DNA of 64,000 nucleotides, taken from an uncultured Novosphingobium sp. GTDB taxonomy: Bacteria; Pseudomonadota; Alphaproteobacteria; Sphingomonadales; Sphingomonadaceae. The stretch lies in contig CAMPHR010000001.1 of assembly GCA_946886075.1 (NCBI GenBank), positions 62,001-126,000 of the forward strand. The letters run 5' to 3'. Below, piece by piece: positions 56,939 through 64,000 of this stretch (within the stretch, counting starts at the first letter, position 1; each line of letters starts with the position of its first letter). The position numbers were made by a program, and so were the translations under genes. The notes under the pieces were generated by a model. It made no database searches. It worked only from the letters and a program-made list of their open reading frames with translations, and was not told the origin of the DNA.

Positions 56939-57605
56939 ATGTCCGGCATCATCGTCCAGAATATCGACCGGGCGGATCTTTCCACCATCGACGCCCTCGC
57001 CCATTGCGGCGTCGCCACCGTCCACGAATCCCAGGGCCGCACCGGACTCCTCGCCCCCTACATGCGTCCCATCTATCCCGGCGCCCGCATCGCTGGCAGT
57101 GCCGTCACCATCTCCGCTCCGCCCGGCGACAACTGGATGATCCACGTCGCAATCGAGCAACTCCGGGAAGGCGACATCCTCCTCCTCGCGCCCACCAGCC
57201 CTTGCACCGACGGCTATTTCGGCGACCTCCTCGCCACCTCAGCCCAAGCGCGAGGCTGTCGCGGCCTGGTCATCGACGCAGGCGTCCGCGACATCCGCGA
57301 CCTTACCCAAATGAACTTCCCCGTCTGGTCGAAGGCAGTTCATGCCCAGGGCACGATCAAAGCGACGCTCGGCAGCGTGAACGTCCCGATCGTCTGCGCC
57401 AATGCCCTCGTCCATCCGGGCGACATCATCATCGCCGACGATGACGGCGTCTGCATCGTCCCCCGCGCCAACGCCGCTGCCGTCCTCGAAAAAGCCCAGG
57501 CCCGCGAAGCCGCCGAAGAAGCCAAGCGCGCCCGCCTCGCCGCCGGAGAACTCGGCCTAGACATCTACAACATGCGCCCCCGCCTCGAAGAGATGGGCCT
57601 GAAAT

Positions 57606-57613
<8 letters not shown>
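56939..57613 (+). CDS. ligK: 4-Carboxy-4-hydroxy-2-oxoadipate aldolase/oxaloacetate decarboxylase
   Basis: 224 residues from ATG 56939 (AAGGAA nine bases upstream), like LigK of SYK-6. Class II pyruvate aldolase of the RraA-like fold: [17 protein letters not shown] near 20, [16 protein letters not shown] near 50, and the catalytic [19 protein letters not shown] with GVRDIRDL near 99-118 (Arg/Asp for enolate binding and metal). It splits CHA to pyruvate and oxaloacetate. First gene of ligK-U-I, overlapping ligU by 8 bp. Confidence 0.94.
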
Positions 57614-59548
<1,935 letters not shown>

Positions 59549-59558
59549 GCGATCAGGC

Positions 59559-59756
59559 TCAGCTGCCCGCTTGCGTATTCACCGGCGGCGCGAGCGGATT
59601 GGCATCATCGACTTCGCCTTTCTCGATCTTCTTCTCCGCTTCTCCGCTTTCCGGATTGCTGCCATCCTGCGGCGATCCGCGCTCGGGCGGAGGAATGTCG
59701 TTACTGCCTTCTGCCGGAGCCGCTGGAGATTGACCGCCTTGTTTGTCCTGCTGCAT
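59559..59756 (-). CDS. Small Pro/Gly/Glu-rich protein, probably stress-inducible
   Basis: 65 residues, low complexity and hydrophilic (SPAAPAEGSNDIPPPERGSP, KKIEKGEVDD), and probably disordered. ATG 59756 has a weak GGGA upstream. On the - strand GGAAA-N16-CGTT lies 33 bp before it, close to the EcfG consensus, so it may be a small member of the general stress regulon. No biochemical role can be given. Confidence 0.65.
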   Translation of the reverse strand: MQQDKQGGQSPAAPAEGSNDIPPPERGSPQDGSNPESGEAEKKIEKGEVDDANPLAPPVNTQAGS

Positions 59757-59788
59757 GGCATTTTCCCTGATGACTGAACTTCAGGACT

Positions 59789-59813
59789 AACGCTGCGCGG
59801 CTCACAGGTTTCC
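59789..59813 (-). promoter_or_regulatory. EcfG-like promoter for the small 65-residue gene
   Basis: On the - strand GGAAA (59809-59813), 16 bp, CGTT (59789-59792). It differs from GGAAC by one base, and the spacing and 33-bp distance to the ATG are right. Confidence 0.4.
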
Positions 59814-59891
59814 ACTCGATCAAGCTGTGCCCGTTAACATGGATGAAGCTGTCAGCGTGGCACCGCAAGCCGTCAGGAACGTTCGGCCATT

Positions 59892-60443
59892 ATGGCTCGC
59901 GCGCTCAAAGTGTACCGCACCCCGATCGGCTTTCATGACGCCTATGTTGCGGCAGCCAGCCAGAAGGCGGCGCTCTAGGCTTGGGGCACTGACACCAATC
60001 TTTTCGCACGAGGATCGGCAGAGCAGGTCACGCAAGCCGACCTGATCCGCGAGCCGCTGGCGCATCCTGGCACTGTCATCAAGCGGCCACGGGGAAGCGA
60101 GGCCGAGCACCTTGCCTCGCTCGCCAACACCCGCCCGCAGCCGACACGGAAGCACGCCCGTCCGGACAACCAGGGCCGGGCCAAGCCAGCGGCGAGGAAG
60201 CGTGCCGCCCCTCCTCCTCGGCCCAGTCGCGATGCCCTGAATGCGGCGGAAGACGCTCTGGCTCAGCAAGAATCGGAAGCCAAGGCAGCGCTGGCGTTGC
60301 TCGAAGAGCAACAGGCTCGACTACGCGCGGAAATGGAGCGCTTGCGCAAAAAGCAGCAGGCCGCTCATGAACAGCTTGAGCGCAGCATCGACAAAGAACG
60401 CCGCAAATATGATGCAGCCCTTGAACGTTGGCGCGCTTCATGA
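59892..60443 (+). pseudogene. Lys/Arg/Ala-rich coiled-coil protein interrupted by an in-frame TAG
   Basis: From ATG 59892 one frame runs to TGA 60443 (184 codons) but has a TAG at 59976-59978, codon 29. The text is continuous across it: before, MARALKVYRTPIGFHDAYVA; after, AWGTDTNLFARGSAEQVTQ. The second half is coiled-coil rich (EEQQARLRAEMERLRKKQQA). Removing the stop would give a normal 183-residue protein like the short TolA-like proteins of sphingomonads. The TAG may be a real nonsense mutation or a sequencing error, with GAG the simplest original codon. No start lies close after the stop. Confidence 0.7.
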
Positions 60444-60547
60444 CCGATCATCTTTCAACGCGATGCAATGGATTTTTGCCATTCCGACCCAACGGCTTGG
60501 CACCAGATCCGATTTGCATCGTTGTCGATTGTCAGGAGGGGTCTTGA

Positions 60548-60721
60548 ATGGACACCCGTGACGACATCATCGCGATAGGGCTGCTGACGCAGAATGACAT
60601 TCAGCGGCTCGGCGACAGCTTCTCACGCCTGTTTCCCCTCCCGCGCGATGGCGCGTTTGACGACCTGATCAAGGCAATTGACGATGCAGATCGGGAAAAG
60701 GATAAGCGCCCCAAGCCTTGA
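60548..60721 (+). CDS. Small protein of unknown function (57 residues)
   Basis: ATG 60548 has AGGAGGGG six bases upstream, an excellent ribosome-binding site. It runs 57 codons to TGA 60721. The product (MDTRDDIIAIGLLTQNDIQR, then an acidic helix LIKAIDDADREKDK) is acidic and soluble. The pattern L-x-P-x-D-x-x-F-x-D-L is faintly like NepR anti-sigma peptides but too weak for an assignment. It lies 104 bp after the interrupted gene. Confidence 0.72.
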   Translation: MDTRDDIIAIGLLTQNDIQRLGDSFSRLFPLPRDGAFDDLIKAIDDADREKDKRPKP

Positions 60722-60760
60722 TAATTTTTAATCAGCGATGCCGCCGGACCGCGACAAGTT

Positions 60761-60842
60761 GGGCCCGGCTGTAAATCGTCGACCTTTATGATGGTCGGGG
60801 CAGCCGGGCCCGATTCCGCAAGTTTGGGGGTATCTTGCGGAA
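60761..60842. ncRNA. Candidate structured RNA element with two perfect hairpins
   Basis: GGGCCCGGCTG (60761-60771) pairs with CAGCCGGGCCC (60801-60811), with an inner CGACC/GGTCG stem (60780-60784 and 60793-60797). It is followed at once by TTCCGCAAG (60814-60822) with CTTGCGGAA (60834-60842) and a loop TTTGGGGGTAT. No T-run follows on either strand. It lies in a 340-bp spacer (60722-61061) with no gene that I can support. No RNA family recognised; it may be an sRNA or a mRNA 3' structure of the 57-codon gene. Confidence 0.4.
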
Positions 60843-61061
60843 GCCGCAGGCTCCCCGAGCACCGGCGACTGACAGCATCCTACATAAGCCTCGCCAGGCG
60901 ATCATTGGCGCTTAATGCTGGCCGGCCGACGATTAGGGACGAAGCGGCATCTCCTTAAGGACAATGGAATGCACGCGGCGCTATCCCCATGGAATTACAG
61001 ATAGCTATGCGGATGATCACCGCGCTTGAGATGAACTTGGCTGTGACGATATGACGAGCGG

Positions 61062-61607
61062 ATGCTGTCTCTTCATCGTGCCTTAGCAATGCTGCCTCTG
61101 CTCCTTGCAGGCTGCGCACCCTACCAACCCGTTTCCGATACGCCCGTCCGGATCGGCCCGCCCTATACCGTGCGCGGCGTCACCTATGTGCCTGCCCCAC
61201 AGCCGGGTTATGACGAGGTCGGCTATGCCAGCTGGTATGGCAATGAGTCAGGCAATCGGACGGCGCGCGGAGAAAAATTCCGCGCACGCGGGATCAGCGC
61301 GGCTCACCCCACCTTGCCCCTGCCCTCCTATGTGGAAGTGACCGAGTTGAGCAGCGGCCGCACCCTGCTGGTCCGGGTCAATGATCGGGGGCCGTTTGCC
61401 CGTGGGCGGATCATCGACCTGTCGCAGGGAGCCGCGCAGGCCCTGGGTATTCGCGCTCGGGGCCAAGCCGCCGTCCGCGTCCGCGTCACCGATCCGGATG
61501 AGAAGGACCGCAAGCGGCTGCGAAAAGGAAAGCCCGCGAGCGCACGGCAGCCGCTGACAGGAGCGGCGCTCGAAGCGCAACGCGGCAGGCTTTACTTGCC
61601 ACGCTGA
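61062..61607 (+). CDS. RlpA-like septal ring lipoprotein
   Basis: 181 residues. A lipoprotein signal ends LLLAGCA (lipidated Cys near 18). A double-psi beta-barrel domain follows: VGYASWYGNESGNRTARGEKF near 51, TLLVRVNDRGPFARGRIIDLS near 103-123 with the conserved Asp. RlpA proteins cleave naked glycan strands at the septum. This one lacks a C-terminal SPOR domain. A basic tail ends the protein. The start has only a weak SD. Confidence 0.9.
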   Translation: MLSLHRALAMLPLLLAGCAPYQPVSDTPVRIGPPYTVRGVTYVPAPQPGYDEVGYASWYGNESGNRTARGEKFRARGISAAHPTLPLPSYVEVTELSSGRTLLVRVNDRGPFARGRIIDLSQGAAQALGIRARGQAAVRVRVTDPDEKDRKRLRKGKPASARQPLTGAALEAQRGRLYLPR

Positions 61608-61699
61608 TCTTCCCGTCGCGCACCCCACTCTAAAATTCCCCATCGCCATGACGCTCAAGCGCTGTATAGCCACGTATATATCTCTGGCTTGGGTATAGC

Positions 61700-62464
61700 A
61701 TGCGTCGCTTACTGGTTCTGCTCCTTCTGCTTATGTCCGTCTTCGCAGGCCCGGCGGCTCAAGCGCGGGGGCGCGGACCGCTCGTGCTGGCAGCAGCCAG
61801 CCTGCAGGAGTCGCTGACTGCCGCCGCAGATGCATGGACGGCGCTGGGACATGATCGACCTGTCCTTTCGTTTGCCGCTTCGTCCGCCCTTGCCCGTCAA
61901 ATCGAAGCCGGGGCGCCTGCCGACCTGTTTCTGTCAGCCGACGAACCCTGGATGGATGCAGTCGCTGCAAAGGGGTTGGTGCGGCGAGGGACACGTGCCA
62001 CCCTGCTGACCAACAAGCTTGTCCTGATCGCCCCGGCGGGAAGAGGGGCGTCTATGCCCATTGGGCGCGGCTTTCCGCTCGCTCGAGCGATAGGTGACGG
62101 CCGCTTGGCGATGGCGGACCCCGACAGCGTTCCGGCGGGGAAATATGGCAAGGCGGCTCTGCTCGCCCTCGGAATTTGGCCTTCGATCGCGGGGAAGGTC
62201 GCGGCCGCCGAAAATGTCCGAGCGGCTTTGGCGATGGTGGAGCGGGGGCAGGCGCCCCTTGGCATCGTGTACGAAACCGACGCGCGCGCCACCAGCGCGG
62301 TCAGGATCGTCGGGGTCTTTCCGGCAACTAGTCATCCGCCAATCACTTATCCGCTGGCGCTGCTCAGCCGATCGAGCCACCGGGAAGCGGCAGCATTTCA
62401 TCGCTTCCTCCTGTCTCAGCGCGGCAAGGCGATCTTCCGCCGCTATGGCTTCGGCACGCGGTGA
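61700..62464 (+). CDS. modA: Molybdate ABC transporter periplasmic binding protein
   Basis: 254 residues with a signal peptide (cleavage near AQA). AASLQESLTAAADAW near 33 is the first ligand-binding loop of ModA, SFAASSALARQIEAGAPADLFLSAD near 58-82 is the second, and YETDARATSAVRIVGVFP holds the last. It binds molybdate or tungstate in the periplasm. First gene of modABC, overlapping modB by GTGA. Confidence 0.94.
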   Translation: MRRLLVLLLLLMSVFAGPAAQARGRGPLVLAAASLQESLTAAADAWTALGHDRPVLSFAASSALARQIEAGAPADLFLSADEPWMDAVAAKGLVRRGTRATLLTNKLVLIAPAGRGASMPIGRGFPLARAIGDGRLAMADPDSVPAGKYGKAALLALGIWPSIAGKVAAAENVRAALAMVERGQAPLGIVYETDARATSAVRIVGVFPATSHPPITYPLALLSRSSHREAAAFHRFLLSQRGKAIFRRYGFGTR

Positions 62465-63168
62465 CGAGCGCATCCCTTGGCGCGCAGGAGTGGGAGATCG
62501 TCCTGCTCTCGCTTAAAGTCAGTCTCGCGGCCATGTTCATCACCCTGCCGCTGGCCTTTGCCCTTGCCTGGATACTCGCGCGGTGGCGATTCCCCGGCAA
62601 GCTGTTACTCGACGCAGCCGTCCACCTGCCGCTGGTGCTGCCGCCCGTGGTCATCGGATGGATGTTGCTGCTGACCTTTGGACCCACGGGACCCATCGGC
62701 GGCTTGTTGGAGAGGTGGCTAGGTCTCTCCATCATGTTCCGATGGACGGGCGCTGCCATTGCTGCGGGGGTGATGGCGCTTCCCCTGATGGTGCGCGCGA
62801 TCCGGCTTTCGATCGAAACTGTCGATCATCGCCTGGAGCAGGCCGCGCAAACTCTCGGCGCCAGTCCCGCAAGATGTTTTTTCACGATCCTCCTGCCCCT
62901 CTCCCTCCCCGGCGTCGCAGCTGCCTTCATCCTCGGCTTTGCCCGATCGCTCGGGGAGTTTGGGGCCACCATCACCTTCGTTTCCAATATTCCGGGGGAA
63001 ACCCGCACTCTGTCGCTGGCCATATACAGCGCTCTTCAGGTGCCGGGCGCGGATGCGGCCGTCTGGCGACTGGCACTGATCTCGATCGGCCTTTCTCTGG
63101 GAGCACTTCTGCTATCGGAAGCACTGGCCCGTCGGGCATCAGCCGATAGGACCAGTCATGTCCTTTGA
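62461..63168 (+). CDS. modB: Molybdate ABC transporter permease
   Basis: 235 residues from GTG 62461, overlapping the modA stop. There are five hydrophobic segments and the EAA-loop AQTLGASPARCFFTILLPLSL near 131-151, followed by AFILGFARSLGEFGATITF. It forms the membrane channel of the Mod transporter with ModC as ATPase. The stop overlaps modC by 11 bp. Confidence 0.94.
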   Translation: MTSASLGAQEWEIVLLSLKVSLAAMFITLPLAFALAWILARWRFPGKLLLDAAVHLPLVLPPVVIGWMLLLTFGPTGPIGGLLERWLGLSIMFRWTGAAIAAGVMALPLMVRAIRLSIETVDHRLEQAAQTLGASPARCFFTILLPLSLPGVAAAFILGFARSLGEFGATITFVSNIPGETRTLSLAIYSALQVPGADAAVWRLALISIGLSLGALLLSEALARRASADRTSHVL

Positions 63169-63793
63169 CGTCGATGTCAGCAAAGATCTTGGCAGCCATG
63201 TCGTAGCCGCCCGCTTTGCGGCATCCGATGGCATAACGCTGCTCTGGGGCCCGTCGGGCATAGGGAAAACATCAGTGCTCAACATGATCGCCGGTCTGCT
63301 ACGGCCGGATCGCGGCCATGTCAGCATCGATGGGGAAATGCTGTTCGACGACAGCGGCTCCATTGACCTTCCTCCACATCGCCGCCGCATCGGCTATGTC
63401 TTTCAGGACGGGCGCCTATTCCCGCATCTCCGCGTGCGCGCGAACCTGCTCTACGGACATCGCCTGGCGGCGCCCGAGAACCGGTGGATGTCGCTGCAGG
63501 CCGTCGTCGACTTCCTTGGCATCGAGCATCTGCTTGGCCGCTGGCCCCGCACGCTGTCGGGCGGCGAGGCTCAGCGCGTCGCCATTGGCCGAGCGCTCCT
63601 GTCGGGCGCCCGCGCGCTCCTGATGGATGAGCCTCTTGCCTCGATCGATCCGGCCCGCAGGGAGGACATCATGGACGTCATCCTGCGCATTCGGGACGAG
63701 CTTCGGCTGCCAATCGTCTATGTCACCCACAATCCCGAGGAAGCCGACCGATTGGCTACCCGGAAGATCGAGCTTACGCCTTCACCTCGATGA
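63158..63793 (+). CDS. modC: Molybdate ABC transporter ATP-binding protein, lacking the C-terminal regulatory domain
   Basis: 211 residues. Walker A is GPSGIGKT near 31-38, the Q-loop is VFQDGRLFPHL, the signature is LSGGEAQRVAIGRAL near 131, and Walker B is ALLMDEPLASID. ModC proteins are often about 350 residues with a C-terminal TOBE domain that binds molybdate; that domain is absent here. The sequence ends normally, so this is a short family form, not an edge truncation. It overlaps the histidine kinase end by 20 bp on the opposite strand. Confidence 0.93.
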   Translation: MSFDVDVSKDLGSHVVAARFAASDGITLLWGPSGIGKTSVLNMIAGLLRPDRGHVSIDGEMLFDDSGSIDLPPHRRRIGYVFQDGRLFPHLRVRANLLYGHRLAAPENRWMSLQAVVDFLGIEHLLGRWPRTLSGGEAQRVAIGRALLSGARALLMDEPLASIDPARREDIMDVILRIRDELRLPIVYVTHNPEEADRLATRKIELTPSPR

Positions 63794-64000
63794 TGGCGAT
63801 CAAGCCTCCGTCTTCCGCGTTCACCAGCCGGACCGACGCATCGAAAGTCATGGCCAGCGAACGGGCGATGGTGAGCCCGATGCCCGTTCCCGGCCGCCCT
63901 CCCGGCTGCCCAGAAGCGCCACGGGTAAATGGCTCGAACATCTGATCGAGCTGATCCGGCGGGATGCCGGGGCCCTTGTCCCGAATGTGTATGAGAATGC
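63774..64000 (-). CDS. Sensor histidine kinase, C-terminal part, truncated by the window edge
   Basis: The frame on the - strand is open from the right edge to a TAA at 63774-63776, about 75 codons. It reads IRDKGPGIPPDQLDQMFEPF near the edge, the G1 box of a HATPase_c domain, then GTGIGLTIARSLA, the G2 box. A membrane sensor part is expected beyond the window. It is convergent with modC, overlapping it by 20 bp. Confidence 0.85.
   Translation of the reverse strand, partial: ILIHIRDKGPGIPPDQLDQMFEPFTRGASGQPGGRPGTGIGLTIARSLAMTFDASVRLVNAEDGGLIAIIEVKA

Noticed and set aside
59820..60311. 163-codon frame on the - strand opposite the interrupted gene
   Set aside because: Arg/Leu/Cys-rich shadow with no homology or SD; the + strand frame reads as a sensible coiled-coil protein.

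Overview
The window looks like a stretch of a sphingomonad chromosome (Sphingobium/Novosphingobium type, Alphaproteobacteria). The evidence is the high GC, the TonB-dependent receptors embedded in catabolic operons, a complete protocatechuate 4,5-cleavage (lig) gene set, and several families of intergenic dyad repeats of a kind common in sphingomonads. Nothing here looks like a plasmid, prophage or insertion sequence.

Layout. (1) 1-5206, + strand: a tightly overlapping redox module of DUF1587/1592/1588 protein, Tat-exported DUF1552 protein, class II cytochrome c and cytochrome b561, entered from the left edge by a partial gene. (2) 5322-6703: SWIB protein and YihY/BrkB membrane protein. (3) 6818-19213, - strand: a large, nearly gapless catabolic cluster (acyl-CoA synthetase, degenerate amidohydrolase, Rieske oxygenase, amidase, SDR, MFS transporter, two Lrp/AsnC regulators, two acyl-CoA dehydrogenases, two thioesterases, SDR). 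It faces a + strand SDR and TonB receptor, followed by a secreted beta-helix protein. The substrate is unknown. (4) 24920-26883: glutathione-dependent formaldehyde oxidation (fghA, frmA). (5) 26884-27491: an intergenic region holding, on the - strand, a sequence that reads as a class I cyclic-di-GMP riboswitch, followed by a 58-codon ORF and a terminator-like hairpin. (6) 27492-30081: nadE and pncC (NAD metabolism). (7) 30243-46454, + strand: enoyl-CoA hydratase-like protein, LysR, amidohydrolase, aromatic flavoprotein hydroxylase, GlcG-like protein, type I extradiol dioxygenase, FAH-family hydrolase, TonB receptor, two alpha/beta hydrolases, GH1 beta-glucosidase, membrane protein and GH106 alpha-L-rhamnosidase. 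This combination suggests uptake, deglycosylation and ring cleavage of rhamnosylated plant phenolics. (8) 46583-48262: general-stress protein with an EcfG-like promoter, and an NmrA-like SDR. (9) 48327-59548: pobA/pobR and ligC, ligB, ligA, ligJ, a DUF1932 dehydrogenase, ligR, ligK, ligU and ligI, which together convert 4-hydroxybenzoate to pyruvate and oxaloacetate. (10) 59559-64000: small proteins, one gene broken by an in-frame TAG, a 57-codon gene, a structured intergenic region, an RlpA-like lipoprotein, modABC, and the 3' end of a histidine kinase at the right edge.

How the parts fit: regions 7 and 9 would feed plant phenolics into central metabolism. The formaldehyde module would deal with C1 released when methoxyaromatics are demethylated, although no demethylase gene lies in the window. 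The most notable new signals are the c-di-GMP riboswitch with no obvious conventional target gene, the tandem-HTH LigR, the terminator between ligJ and ligAB, and the glycoside/ring-cleavage cluster.
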